From Mycobacterium sp. IS-1742 (GTDB lineage Bacteria; Actinomycetota; Actinomycetes; Mycobacteriales; Mycobacteriaceae), in the NCBI RefSeq assembly GCF_001500125.1, contig NZ_LQIV01000012.1, positions 307,201-371,200 of the forward strand: DNA of 64,000 nt, written 5' to 3'. Shown here piece by piece: positions 1-8,787 of this stretch (the stretch's first letter is position 1; every line of letters starts with the position of its first letter). The notes beneath the pieces are model-generated. The model was not told the DNA's origin. It worked only from the letters and a program-made list of their open reading frames with translations, and searched no databases. The position numbers and the translations under genes were made by a program.

Positions 1-1875
1 CAGCTCGACGACACCGCGGGAGCGATCCTGCGCCGCTCGGTGGAGCGCCTCGGCATCACGGTGCACGTGGAGAAACGCACCACCGAGGTGCGCACCGACG
101 CCGACGGGACACTGTGCGGCATCGTGTTCTCCGACGGCACGGAGATCGACTGCGACATGCTGGTGGTCGCGGCGGGGATCCGGCCCAACGTCGGCCTCGC
201 GCAGCGCGCCGGGCTGACCGTCGAACGCGCCATCGTGGTCGACGACCACATGCGCTCGATCGACGACGACCACATCTACGTCGTCGGTGAGTGCGCGCAG
301 CACCGGGGTCAGGTGTACGGGCTGGTCGCCCCGCTGTGGGAACAGGCGGGCGTGCTGGCCGCCCACCTCACCGGCACCGACCCGACGGCGGCCTATCACG
401 GCTCCAGGACGGCGACGAAGCTGAAGGTCGCCGGGGTGGACGTCGCGGCGATGGGCCTCAAGGCGCCCGAATTGCCCGACGACGAGTTCGTCCAGTACTC
501 CGAACCCCGCCACGGGGTGTACAAGACGATCGTCATCCGCGACGGGAAGCTGGTCGGCGCAACGCTTCTCGGGGATGTCAGCAAGGTGTCGTTCCTGACC
601 CAGGCCTTCGACACCGGGCTGCCGCTACCCGAGGAGCGGGTGTCGCTGATGTTCGACATCGGCACCCCCGACGTCGCCGTCGGGGTGGCCGAACTGGCCG
701 ACGACGCGCAGGTGTGCAACTGCAACGGCGTCTCCAAGGGCGCGCTCGTGGGCTGTGTGCGTGGCGGCGAGACGTCGGTGTCGGGGGTGATGGCCAAGAC
801 CAAGGCGGGCAAGGGGTGCGGATCGTGCAAGGAACTCGTCGGGCAGATCGTCGAATGGGCCGCCGACGGCGCCGTCACCGAGGATCCGTCGGCGTCGTGG
901 TACGTACCGGGCGTCCCGTATGACAAACCGACGTTGATGCGCCACATCCGCGACCTCCGGCTGCACTCGGTGTCGTCGGTGTTCGCCGCGCTGGCGCCGG
1001 ACGGCAGGGAGGACGCCGGCTCGAAGATGGCCCTGGCGTCGCTGCTGGAGATGATGTGGGCCGACGAGTTCGTCGACGAGCGCGACGCCCGGTTCATCAA
1101 CGACCGGGTGCACGCCAACATCCAGCGCGACGGCACCTTCTCGGTGGTGCCGCAGATGAAGGGCGGCGTCACCAACCCGTGGCAGCTGCGCCGCATCGCC
1201 GACGTCGCGGACAAGTACTCGATCCCGATGATCAAGCTGACCGGCGGCCAGCGCATCGACCTGCTCGGGGTGCGCAAAGAGGATCTGCCTGCGGTGTGGG
1301 CGGATCTGGACATGCCGTCGGGCTACGCGTACGGCAAGAGTTTCCGCACGGTGAAAACCTGTGTGGGCAGCGACTTCTGCCGCTACGGGGTCGGCGACTC
1401 GACCGCGCTGGGCATCGCGATCGAGGACCGGTACAAGGGGCTGGCCAGCCCGGCGAAGATGAAGCTCGCCGTCACCGGATGTCCACGCAACTGCGCGGAG
1501 TCGCTGTGCAAGGACCTCGGGGTCGTCGCGATCGACGGCGGCCGGTGGGAGGTCTACGTGGGCGGAGCCGCCGGTGCGCACATCCGCAAGGGCGATCTGC
1601 TGGCCACCGTCGACTCCCCCGACGACGTGATGACGCTGACCGGGCGGTTCCTGCAGTACTACCGGGAGAACGCCAACTGGCTGGAACGCACCTACGCGTT
1701 CGTCCCGCGCGTCGGCATCGAGCAGATCCGCGCCGCGATCGCCGAGGACGCCGAGGGCCTCGACGCCCGCATGCAGAAATCCGTCGACGCGTACCGCGAT
1801 CCGTGGCACGACGGGCGGGAACCGGCCACCGAGGGCCAGTTCCGGCCGTCGCTACCGCTGCTGCCGGTGCGGTGA
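1..1875 (+). CDS. nirB: Nitrite reductase [NAD(P)H] large subunit, 5' end missing
   Basis: Large subunit of cytoplasmic siroheme nitrite reductase, which reduces nitrite to ammonium with NAD(P)H. The frame is open from base 1, so the N-terminal FAD-binding part lies outside the window; 624 residues are visible of the roughly 850 usual for the family. In order one sees the end of the pyridine nucleotide-disulphide oxidoreductase domain (VVAAGIRPN, VVGECAQ), a BFD-like [2Fe-2S] domain with CNC and CGSC cysteines near 710-830, and the sulphite/nitrite reductase domain with siroheme/4Fe-4S cysteines in CVGSDFC and GCPRNCAESLC near 1360-1510. Its stop overlaps the nirD start by 4 bp, implying translational coupling. 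Function is clear from domain order. Confidence 0.95.
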   Translation, partial: QLDDTAGAILRRSVERLGITVHVEKRTTEVRTDADGTLCGIVFSDGTEIDCDMLVVAAGIRPNVGLAQRAGLTVERAIVVDDHMRSIDDDHIYVVGECAQHRGQVYGLVAPLWEQAGVLAAHLTGTDPTAAYHGSRTATKLKVAGVDVAAMGLKAPELPDDEFVQYSEPRHGVYKTIVIRDGKLVGATLLGDVSKVSFLTQAFDTGLPLPEERVSLMFDIGTPDVAVGVAELADDAQVCNCNGVSKGALVGCVRGGETSVSGVMAKTKAGKGCGSCKELVGQIVEWAADGAVTEDPSASWYVPGVPYDKPTLMRHIRDLRLHSVSSVFAALAPDGREDAGSKMALASLLEMMWADEFVDERDARFINDRVHANIQRDGTFSVVPQMKGGVTNPWQLRRIADVADKYSIPMIKLTGGQRIDLLGVRKEDLPAVWADLDMPSGYAYGKSFRTVKTCVGSDFCRYGVGDSTALGIAIEDRYKGLASPAKMKLAVTGCPRNCAESLCKDLGVVAIDGGRWEVYVGGAAGAHIRKGDLLATVDSPDDVMTLTGRFLQYYRENANWLERTYAFVPRVGIEQIRAAIAEDAEGLDARMQKSVDAYRDPWHDGREPATEGQFRPSLPLLPVR

Positions 1876-2180
1876 GCGCCGTCGAGGTCGGCCGCGTCGA
1901 CGAGATCCCGGTCGGCGAGGGCCGCACGTTCACCGTCGACGGCGACCAGATCGCGGTGTTCCGGCTGCGGGACGGGTCGCTGCGGGCCGTGGACGCGGTG
2001 TGTCCGCACCGGGGCGGACCGCTGGCCGACGGGTTGGCCGACGAACGGGTGGTGGTGTGCCCGCTGCACGGTCACACGTTCGACCTGTGCAGCGGCGTCG
2101 AGGCGGGCGGCGCGCACTTCTCGGTGCGCAGCTACCCCGTCGACGCGGTCGACGGGACGATCCGGATCAGCCGATCTTGA
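1872..2180 (+). CDS. nirD: Nitrite reductase small subunit, Rieske-like
   Basis: Small subunit partner of NirB. The 102-residue product starts with a GTG that overlaps the nirB stop (GTGA). It is a single Rieske-type [2Fe-2S] domain: CPHRGG and CPLHGH provide the Cys-x-His and Cys-x2-His ligands, unlike some NirD proteins that have lost them. Length and position directly after nirB are typical of nirBD operons for nitrite assimilation. No terminator with a T-run is visible behind it. Confidence 0.93.
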   Translation: MSAVEVGRVDEIPVGEGRTFTVDGDQIAVFRLRDGSLRAVDAVCPHRGGPLADGLADERVVVCPLHGHTFDLCSGVEAGGAHFSVRSYPVDAVDGTIRISRS

Positions 2181-2186
2181 AGGCGC

Positions 2187-2229
2187 CGATTCGTTATCAG
2201 GAGGTGCGGTGCATCGTGATCACGAATCG
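2187..2229 (+). other. Inverted repeat enclosing a strong Shine-Dalgarno-like sequence
   Basis: Perfect 8-bp arms CGATTCGT (2187-2194) and ACGAATCG (2222-2229) flank a 27-nt loop containing AGGAGGTG (2199-2206). A palindrome CGTGATCACG (2215-2224) overlaps the right arm. The only in-frame start of the next gene, at 2277, is 70 bases further on, so this ribosome-binding-like motif has no obvious gene. It may be an RNA fold at the end of nirBD or a leader element; the function is not known. Confidence 0.4.
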
Positions 2230-2276
2230 CCGTCAACCTCGCCACACAGGGGCCGCTCTTACCTCACCATCTACAT

Positions 2277-2960
2277 ATGCGCCAATCAAGAGCCCTCGTT
2301 GTTGTCGCAGCCGTCACCCTTGTCGTCACCGGCTGCACGCAGTCGGTGAGCGCCGAGTCGGCCACCACGACCCGCTCGATGATCCCGCGTCCACTCGTGG
2401 AGCGCGAGCTGCCCGGGCTGCTGCTCGCACCCGATGAGGCGTCCGCGGTGATGGGGACGACCGGGATGGCGGTCACCCTGACCGAGAGCGCGATGGAGGA
2501 CAACAGCGCGATCATGGAGCCCCGGGAGTGCCTCGCCGTCGACGCCGCGGCCGAGGCGCTGGTCTACGAGGGCAGCGAATACTGGGCCGAGCGCGGGGTG
2601 AGCATGAACAACGGCGACGACTTCACCCACTTCCTCAAACAGGCCGTGGTGCTGTTCCCGTACCGGGAGAAGGCGGCCGCCTTCTTCGACAGGTCGGTCG
2701 ATCAGTGGCCGGCCTGCCGCCAGTTCACCCATACGCAGAGCGGATACGTCTATGACGTCGGGCAGATCGTCAACGAGGATCACATTTTGAGCACCACCGC
2801 GATCATGCAGGAGGCGAAGGCGCCGGGCTGGGGGTGCGGGCGCGCGCTGGCGCTGCGCAACAACATCATCGTCGACGTCAACACGTGCAGCGCCAACCCG
2901 GCCGACTCGGCGGTGCGGGTCGCCGCCACGATCGGCGAGAAGGTGCTGGCGCAGTGGTGA
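2277..2960 (+). CDS. Lipoprotein with PknH-like extracellular sensor domain
   Basis: A 227-residue secreted lipoprotein. The N-terminus has basic residues, a hydrophobic stretch and the lipobox VTGC (Cys near residue 20). The rest resembles the PknH_C-like sensor domain shared by mycobacterial lipoproteins such as LpqQ/LprH and the outer domain of kinase PknH, with paired cysteines (for example WPACRQF, WGCGRAL, NTCSA) likely to form disulphides. Ligand and role are unknown in this family. The ATG is the only usable start because an in-frame stop lies 60 bases upstream. Convergent with the universal stress gene, 18 bp away. Confidence 0.8.
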   Translation: MRQSRALVVVAAVTLVVTGCTQSVSAESATTTRSMIPRPLVERELPGLLLAPDEASAVMGTTGMAVTLTESAMEDNSAIMEPRECLAVDAAAEALVYEGSEYWAERGVSMNNGDDFTHFLKQAVVLFPYREKAAAFFDRSVDQWPACRQFTHTQSGYVYDVGQIVNEDHILSTTAIMQEAKAPGWGCGRALALRNNIIVDVNTCSANPADSAVRVAATIGEKVLAQW

Positions 2961-2978
2961 CAGCCGGGTGGTGGCGGA

Positions 2979-3371
2979 TCAGCCCTCGTCCGGTTTGACG
3001 GCCAGCACCGGCTTCGGGCATTCCAGCAGGACCTGCTGAGACACGCTGCCCAGCAGCAGCTTTCCCACCGGGCTGCGGTGACGCAGACCGATCACCAGCA
3101 GTTCGGCGTCGTCGCGGTCCATCGCGGTGAGCAGCGCGTCCGCGGCGTAGACGCCGACGGGTTGCTGCACCTCGAACGGCACGCCGCAGTCGGCGAGTTG
3201 CGCCTCGAGCCCGCTGACGTCCTTGGACTGGGCGAACGCGGCGTCGACGTAGGAGTCCCCCGCGGTCGAGTTGACCACCAGCAGGCCGGTTCCGCGCCGG
3301 GCGGCTTCGGCGATCCCGTGTTCGACCGCCACCTCGCCGTACCGGTCCGCGGTGTATCCCACGACTATCAT
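2979..3371 (-). CDS. Universal stress protein (UspA family)
   Basis: A 130-residue single-domain universal stress protein. It starts MIVVGYTADRYGE at 3371; residues upstream in the same frame do not look like protein and would overlap tctA. The C-terminal nucleotide-binding loop GLRHRSPVGKLLLGSVS matches the G-x2-G-x9-G(S/T) pattern of ATP-binding members. It lies 28 bp behind tctA on the same strand and is probably the last gene of the tctCBA transcript, which would tie it to carbon-source status. The partner pathway is inferred from position only. Confidence 0.88.
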   Translation of the reverse strand: MIVVGYTADRYGEVAVEHGIAEAARRGTGLLVVNSTAGDSYVDAAFAQSKDVSGLEAQLADCGVPFEVQQPVGVYAADALLTAMDRDDAELLVIGLRHRSPVGKLLLGSVSQQVLLECPKPVLAVKPDEG

Positions 3372-3399
3372 GACTCCTCGCGCGAGCGCTCGTCGGTGA

Positions 3400-4941
3400 T
3401 CATGTCCGTGCCGCCTTCTCCTGTTGGTCCACATCGTCCTCCACGATGAGCAGCGTGTCCTCACTACGGTGAAGGAGCTTGAGCACCAGCGGCGCCATCA
3501 GCAGCAGCGCCATCAGCACGTAGACGACGATCGCGACCGGCTCGGTGAACAGGCTCGTCCAGTCGCCGCCCCCCAGCTGCAGGCTCTGCCGCAGCTGGCG
3601 TTCGATCCGCGGTCCGAGGATGACCCCGATGATCAGCGGCAGCACCGGCAGCCCGAACCGGCGCATCATCAGCCCGAGCAGTCCGAAGACCAGCAGCAGC
3701 GCCAGGTCGAGCGGCTGGATGTTGACGGCCAGCGCGCCGAGCGTCGCGAAGAACAGGATGCCGGCGTAGAGGTACGGCCGCGGGGTGCGCAGCAACTTCG
3801 CCCACAGCGGCGCCAGCGGCAGGTTGAGCAGCAACAGCAGCAGGTTGCCGATGAACAGGCTGGCGATCAGCGTCCAGATCAGCAACGGCTCCTTCTCGAA
3901 AAGGGTTGGGCCGGGCTGGATTCCGTAGGACACGAATGCGGTGAGGATCACCGCCGCGGTGGCGTTCGTGGGCAGGCCGAGCGACAGCATCGGCACCAGC
4001 GTGCCGGCCGCCGAGGCGTTGTTGGCCGCCTCGGGTCCGGCCACACCCTCGATCGCCCCCTTGCCGAACTCCTCGCGGTGTTTCGAGAGCCGCTTCTCGG
4101 TGATGTAGGACAGGAACGTCGGGAGTTCGGCGCCGCCCGCGGGCAGCGCGCCGAACGGGAAGCCGTAGGCGGTGCCGCGCAGCCAGGGCTTCCACGACCG
4201 GCGGAAGTCCTCGCGGCCCATCCACGGCCGGCCCACCGGGATCACCTCCGCGGGACGGCGCCGCAGATGGGCCGCCACCCACAGCGCCTCTCCGACGGCG
4301 AAGACGGCGACGGCGATCACGACGATGTCGATGCCGTCGGACAGCTGCGGCAGACCGAAGGTGGCCCGCGGTTGGCCCGTGAGGAAGTCGATGCCCACGA
4401 CCCCGATGGCCAGGCCGAGGAACAGCGAGATCGCCCCACGCAGCTTCGACGCACCGAGTACGGCGGTCACCGCGACCAGCGCGAACACCATGATCGCCAG
4501 GTACGACGGCGCCCCGAGGGTGACGGCGAAGCGTGAGATCGGCGGGGCGAAGGCGGCGAGCAGTGCGGTGCCGATCGCACCCGCGACGAACGATCCGATT
4601 GCGGCGGTGGCCAGCGCCTGGGCCGCCCGTCCGGCCTTGGCCATCCTGTTGCCCTCGATCGCGGTGATCACCGAGGACGATTCGCCGGGTGTGTTCAGCA
4701 GGATCGAGGTGGTCGACCCGCCGTACATGCCGCCGTAGAAGATTCCCGCGAACATGATGAACGCCGCACTCGGGCTGACGTTGTAGGTGACCGGAAGCAG
4801 CAGCGCGACCGTCATCGCGGGCCCGATGCCCGGCAGCACACCGACCGCGGTGCCCAGCAACACACCGATCACCGCGTAGAGCAGGTTCATGGGTGTCGCG
4901 GCCTCCGCGAACCCCTGCATCAGCCAATCCAGGTTGTTCAT
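3400..4941 (-). CDS. tctA: Tripartite tricarboxylate transporter, large membrane subunit TctA
   Basis: A 513-residue integral membrane protein, the 12-TM-class subunit of a TTT transporter that imports citrate-like tricarboxylates or related organic acids using a periplasmic binding protein. Family signatures include [16 protein letters not shown] near residue 35, [17 protein letters not shown] near residue 75, and a second repeat motif [13 protein letters not shown]. The ATG lies directly after the tctB stop with no gap, so the two are co-translated. The real substrate cannot be read from sequence. Confidence 0.93.
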   Translation of the reverse strand: MNNLDWLMQGFAEAATPMNLLYAVIGVLLGTAVGVLPGIGPAMTVALLLPVTYNVSPSAAFIMFAGIFYGGMYGGSTTSILLNTPGESSSVITAIEGNRMAKAGRAAQALATAAIGSFVAGAIGTALLAAFAPPISRFAVTLGAPSYLAIMVFALVAVTAVLGASKLRGAISLFLGLAIGVVGIDFLTGQPRATFGLPQLSDGIDIVVIAVAVFAVGEALWVAAHLRRRPAEVIPVGRPWMGREDFRRSWKPWLRGTAYGFPFGALPAGGAELPTFLSYITEKRLSKHREEFGKGAIEGVAGPEAANNASAAGTLVPMLSLGLPTNATAAVILTAFVSYGIQPGPTLFEKEPLLIWTLIASLFIGNLLLLLLNLPLAPLWAKLLRTPRPYLYAGILFFATLGALAVNIQPLDLALLLVFGLLGLMMRRFGLPVLPLIIGVILGPRIERQLRQSLQLGGGDWTSLFTEPVAIVVYVLMALLLMAPLVLKLLHRSEDTLLIVEDDVDQQEKAART

Positions 4942-5448
4942 CTACAGGATCCCGTCCAAAATGCCTGCGGGCAGCGGTATTCCGAGCCCCGAGTAGAACG
5001 CGTAGAAGCTCGCCAGGGACAGGACGAGCCCGATCGCGATGTTGCGCACCCAGTGGCGGTTGCCGAGGACGGCGACCGCTCCGGCGAACAGCAGCGTTCC
5101 GGTGATGACCCAGCCGAGCGGTTGCACGAGCACGATCACCGCCACGAACAGCCCGACGAGCATGCCGACGGTGCGCCAGTCGCTCGGCGCGTCCGGGTCG
5201 ACGTCCTCACCGGCGTCGGCCTCCCCCACCGAACCGCGTGGGATCGCGATCGCGAGGATCACCGCGAGCAGGATGAGCACGGCCCCGATGACGATCGGAA
5301 AGGCCTTGGGCCCCACCGGATCCACTTTGGCGAATCCGGCGGTCAGTCGCAGGGCGTCGACGATGAGGAAGGCGCCGACGGCGACCAGGACGGCGCAGAT
5401 CAGGTACTGCGCCCGATCGACGCGCGCAGGCTTGTCGGTGGTGGTCAT
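4942..5448 (-). CDS. tctB: Tripartite tricarboxylate transporter, small membrane subunit TctB
   Basis: A 168-residue protein with four hydrophobic segments, the size and topology of TctB, the small membrane subunit of TTT transporters. It starts at the ATG of MTTTDKPARVDRAQYL, overlapping the tctC stop by 4 bp. The loop in the middle is acidic (GEADAGEDVDPDAPSD), and the C-terminal half carries a GWVITGTLLF-like helix. It works with TctA in the membrane and receives substrate from TctC. Confidence 0.9.
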   Translation of the reverse strand: MTTTDKPARVDRAQYLICAVLVAVGAFLIVDALRLTAGFAKVDPVGPKAFPIVIGAVLILLAVILAIAIPRGSVGEADAGEDVDPDAPSDWRTVGMLVGLFVAVIVLVQPLGWVITGTLLFAGAVAVLGNRHWVRNIAIGLVLSLASFYAFYSGLGIPLPAGILDGIL

Positions 5449-6440
5449 ACCAGCCCCAGTTCGGTCAGGGTCGACGAGACCCGGTTGTCCTGTTCGACGA
5501 GGAACTGCTCGAAGGCCGGTCCGGTGACGAAGGCGTCGGTCCACCCGTTCTTGGTCAGCGCCTCCTTCCACTGCTCGGTTGCGTGCAGTTCCTCGAGCGC
5601 GCGGATCATCGCCTGCTTCGCGTCGTCGGAAATGCCGGGCGGGGCAAGCACTCCCCGCCAGTTCGCGAACGTGAGATCGATGCCCGACTCCGTCAGCGTG
5701 GGCGCGTCGACGCCCTCGACCCGGTCGTCGCTGGAGACGGCCAGCACACGCAGCTGACCGGCCTCGATCTGGTCGATGAGCTCGCCGGGGCTCGACGTCC
5801 CCGCGGTGATCTTCTTGCCGAGCAGCGCGGTCAGCAGGTCGCCGCCGCCGTCGTAGGTGACGAAGTTGACGGCTTTGGGGTCCACGCCGACCGTTTCGGC
5901 GAGCTCCATCGGGAACAGGTGGTCGGGGCCGCCCGGTGAGGAGCCGCCGCCGATGGTCACGGCGGCCGGATCGGCCTTCCACGCCTCGACGAAGTCGCCG
6001 ACGGTCTGGAACGGCGAGTCGGCGGGCACGAATATCGCGCCCGGGTCCTCGATGAGCTTGGCCACCGCGGTGGCGTCGGAGGCCTTGATGTTGGAGCCGT
6101 TGGTGTAGGTGGCGCCGACCACCCCGAGGCCCATCGTCATCATGAGGTCGTCGTTGCCGCGCTCGTTCATCAGCCGGGCCATCGCGACGGTCCCGCCGGC
6201 GCCGATCACGTTGAACACCTCGACGCGGCCGGTGATGTCGTTGTCCTCCATGATCTTCACCGCGGTGCGCGCGGTCAGGTCGTATCCGCCGCCCGGGCTG
6301 TTGGGCACCATCATTCGCAGCCGGTGCAGACCTTCGGAGTCGCCGCCGCGGGTCACCCCGCACGACGTCAGCACCATGGCGGTCACCACAGCCAGCACGA
6401 TGACGGCCAGCGCCCGCAGATTTCGTCTCACGAAGGTCAT
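5445..6440 (-). CDS. tctC: Tricarboxylate-binding lipoprotein TctC (Bug family)
   Basis: A 331-residue extracytoplasmic solute-binding protein. A signal peptide ends in the lipobox LTSC (Cys near residue 27), so it is membrane-anchored as expected for a bacterium with no classical periplasm. MVPNSPGGGYDLTARTAVKI is the TctC/Bug N-terminal signature that contacts carboxylates. It is the first gene of tctC-tctB-tctA-usp and is divergent from a CitA-like sensor kinase, which suggests substrate-induced expression. Confidence 0.92.
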   Translation of the reverse strand: MTFVRRNLRALAVIVLAVVTAMVLTSCGVTRGGDSEGLHRLRMMVPNSPGGGYDLTARTAVKIMEDNDITGRVEVFNVIGAGGTVAMARLMNERGNDDLMMTMGLGVVGATYTNGSNIKASDATAVAKLIEDPGAIFVPADSPFQTVGDFVEAWKADPAAVTIGGGSSPGGPDHLFPMELAETVGVDPKAVNFVTYDGGGDLLTALLGKKITAGTSSPGELIDQIEAGQLRVLAVSSDDRVEGVDAPTLTESGIDLTFANWRGVLAPPGISDDAKQAMIRALEELHATEQWKEALTKNGWTDAFVTGPAFEQFLVEQDNRVSSTLTELGLV

Positions 6441-6454
6441 ACTGGACCCGGAAA

Positions 6455-6468
6455 GTGACGTGAGTCAC
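6455..6468. promoter_or_regulatory. Candidate operator between tctC and the sensor kinase
   Basis: The 57-bp divergent intergenic region contains GTGACGTGAGTCAC, an inverted repeat with 5-bp arms and a 4-bp centre. It is 14 bp before the tctC start and about 30 bp before the kinase start. This is a plausible site for the adjacent CitB-type regulator, but no other copy in the window supports the motif. Confidence 0.35.
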
Positions 6469-6497
6469 TGATTCGGAAGCAAAGGACGTTTTGGTCG

Positions 6498-8117
6498 TTG
6501 AGTTCACGATGGTCCGGGACGGTGCGGGGGTTCGGCGGCCGCAGCCTGGCCGGACGGTTCCTGGTGTTCCAGCTGTTGGTGGTCGCGGTGGTGCTGCTGG
6601 CCGTCGCGGCGGTATCGGTCGCGCAGTCCACCCGGGAGTTCCGCGAGGCGCGCAGCCAGCGAATGATCGCGGTGGCCGAGAACGTCGCCTCCACCCCGAT
6701 CGTGCGTGACCGCCTGGCGGATCCGTTCGCCGCGCGGGTGCTGGCACCCGAAGTGGACCAGGCGGTCGCCCTGTCGGGTGCGGAGCTGGCCGAGATCGTG
6801 CGCCCGGACGGCCGGGTGCTGGCGTCGTCGGATCCGTCGCGGGTGGGCGACCGGGTGGACCTGAGCGTCACCCGCGCCGACGAGGGCCGGGCCTGGTACG
6901 GCGACGACGACGTCGACGGTGTGCACAGCCTGATCGGGCAGGTGCCGGTGCTGACCAACCGGGGCGAGGTGCTGGCGATCGCGTCGGTCAGCGAACCGTA
7001 TCCGTCGGTGTGGCAGCTGCTCAGCGGTGCGGGCGAACGGCTCCTGCTCTACCTCGGGCTGGCCGCCGCCCTGGGCCTGGTGGCGTCGTGGGTGCTGTCG
7101 CGGCGGATCAAACGCCACACCCGCGGGTTGGAGGTGGCGGAGATCGCCGGACTGGCGGATCACCGGGAAGCGTTGCTGCACAGCATCCGTGAAGGCGTGG
7201 TGGCCGTGAACACCGACGGCGTCATCACCCTGCTCAACGACAGCGCCCAGGAGTTGCTCGGCCTGTCCGGGTCGGCGGTGGGCCGACGCGCCGATGCGGT
7301 GGGACTCGATCCGGCGGTCGTCGAGTTCCTGCTGTCCGGCGAGGACGGTCGCGACGTGGTGATCGCGACCCGCACCCGCGTACTCGCGCTCAACCGGCGC
7401 ACGGCATCCAGCGGCGGCGAATGGATCGGCACGGTCACCACGATGCGGGACAGCACCGAACTGGCCGCCCTGCAGGCACAGTTGTCGTCGCACAAGAGCG
7501 TCACCGACACGCTGCGCGCGCAGACCCACGAGTTCGCCAACCAGTTGCACACCATCTCCGGTCTGGTGCAGCTCGGAGAGTACGACGCGGTGCGGGATCT
7601 GATCGGCGAGCTGACGCGGCGGCGCGCGGCGATCAGCGACGCGGTGACCCGGCGGATCGCCGATCCGGCGGTCGCGGCGCTGCTGATCGCGAAGACCACG
7701 CTGGCCGCCGAGAGCGGGGTGACGCTGTGGCTCGATCCGGATTCCCATCTGGGCGCGCTGGATCCGGCGCTGGCGACCGACGTGATCACGGTGCTGGGCA
7801 ATCTGATCGACAACGCGGTCGACGTGTCGGTGGGGTCGGGGGCCGCGCGGGTGAGCGTGCGCATCGATGACGCCGACGGTCTGTCGATCGCCGTCACAGA
7901 CACCGGACCCGGTGTGCCCGAACACCTCCGGGAGGAGATCTTCGCCCGCGGAGTGACGTCGAAACCCGAGGCGCCGGGCGGCCGCGGCATCGGACTGGCG
8001 CTGGTCCGATTGGTCACCGCGCAGCACGGCGGCGTCGTGGAGGTCTCCGACCGCGTCGACGGCGGCGCGGTGTTCGCGGTGCGGCTGCCGCGCAGCCGGG
8101 TGACCGCGCATGCGTGA
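6498..8117 (+). CDS. Sensor histidine kinase, CitA/DcuS family
   Basis: A 539-residue membrane sensor. TM1 (about residues 21-43) and TM2 (about 178-200) bracket an extracytoplasmic sensor domain of the PDC/CitA kind. A cytoplasmic PAS domain follows (IREGVVAVNTDGVITLLN). The histidine box QTHEFANQLHTISGLVQLGE, with His344 predicted as the phospho-acceptor, is the form typical of CitA/DcuS/DpiB kinases. The ATPase has NLIDNAVDVS, DTGPGVP and GRGIGLAL. The frame opens with a TTG; a GTG at 6522 is an alternative. It is divergent from tctCBA and overlaps its response regulator by 8 bp, so it very likely senses tricarboxylates. Confidence 0.92.
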   Translation: MSSRWSGTVRGFGGRSLAGRFLVFQLLVVAVVLLAVAAVSVAQSTREFREARSQRMIAVAENVASTPIVRDRLADPFAARVLAPEVDQAVALSGAELAEIVRPDGRVLASSDPSRVGDRVDLSVTRADEGRAWYGDDDVDGVHSLIGQVPVLTNRGEVLAIASVSEPYPSVWQLLSGAGERLLLYLGLAAALGLVASWVLSRRIKRHTRGLEVAEIAGLADHREALLHSIREGVVAVNTDGVITLLNDSAQELLGLSGSAVGRRADAVGLDPAVVEFLLSGEDGRDVVIATRTRVLALNRRTASSGGEWIGTVTTMRDSTELAALQAQLSSHKSVTDTLRAQTHEFANQLHTISGLVQLGEYDAVRDLIGELTRRRAAISDAVTRRIADPAVAALLIAKTTLAAESGVTLWLDPDSHLGALDPALATDVITVLGNLIDNAVDVSVGSGAARVSVRIDDADGLSIAVTDTGPGVPEHLREEIFARGVTSKPEAPGGRGIGLALVRLVTAQHGGVVEVSDRVDGGAVFAVRLPRSRVTAHA

Positions 8118-8787
8118 CGTGCTGGTGGTCGACGACGATTTCATGGTCGCCGACATCCACCGCCGGTTCGTCGACCGGGTGGAGGGATTCCGGGCGGTCG
8201 GGGTGGCGCGCACCGGCGGCGAAGCCCTCACGGCGGCAAGGGAACTCGCGCCGCACCTGATCCTGCTGGACGTCTACCTGCCGGATATGACCGGCCTCGA
8301 GGTGCTGCAGCGTCTGCGGTCGGACGGGGACGGCGTCGGAGTCATCATGATCACCGCCGCGCGGGAACTCGACACCGTCCGCGCCGCGCTCGACGGCGGT
8401 GCGGCGGACTACCTGATCAAACCGTTCGAGTTCACCCAGTTGCGCGCGAAGTTGGAGGCGTTCGCGGCCCGGGCCGACGCACTGGAGTCCGCGCGCGGCG
8501 CCGACCAGTCGTTGATCGATTCCCTGTTCGGCCGGCACAGCCGCGGCGAGGTGCTCCCGAAGGGTCTGGGTATCGAGACGGGGCGACTGGTCCTCGACGC
8601 CGTGCAGCAGGCGGGCGAGGTGTCCGCGACCGAATGCGCCGAGTGGGTGGGCATCTCACGGGTCAGCGCGCGCCGCTACCTCGAGCACTACCTGAGCACG
8701 GGCGCGCTGGAACTGCGGTTGCAGTACGGGGCGGGCCGCCCCGAACGGCGCTACCGGGTCAGCGGGGCGGTACCCCGAACGGATTGA
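8110..8787 (+). CDS. Response regulator, CitB/DcuR family
   Basis: A 225-residue two-domain regulator. The receiver domain has the acidic pocket (VVDDDF), the phospho-acceptor Asp54 in LLDVYLPDMTG, Thr82 in the ITA motif, and Lys104 in LIKPFEF. The C-terminal part (about 150-225) is a winged HTH of the CitB type (VSATECAEWVGISRVSARRYLEHY). It is partner to the kinase just upstream, with which its frame overlaps, and a likely activator of the divergent tctCBA operon. Its 3' end overlaps the convergent HET-C-like gene by 29 bp. Confidence 0.92.
   Translation: MRDVLVVDDDFMVADIHRRFVDRVEGFRAVGVARTGGEALTAARELAPHLILLDVYLPDMTGLEVLQRLRSDGDGVGVIMITAARELDTVRAALDGGAADYLIKPFEFTQLRAKLEAFAARADALESARGADQSLIDSLFGRHSRGEVLPKGLGIETGRLVLDAVQQAGEVSATECAEWVGISRVSARRYLEHYLSTGALELRLQYGAGRPERRYRVSGAVPRTD

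Noticed and set aside
3424..4536. Long plus-strand open frame opposite tctA (370 codons)
   Set aside because: Gln/Arg/His-rich composition without any domain; it is the antisense shadow of tctA, which has clear family motifs.
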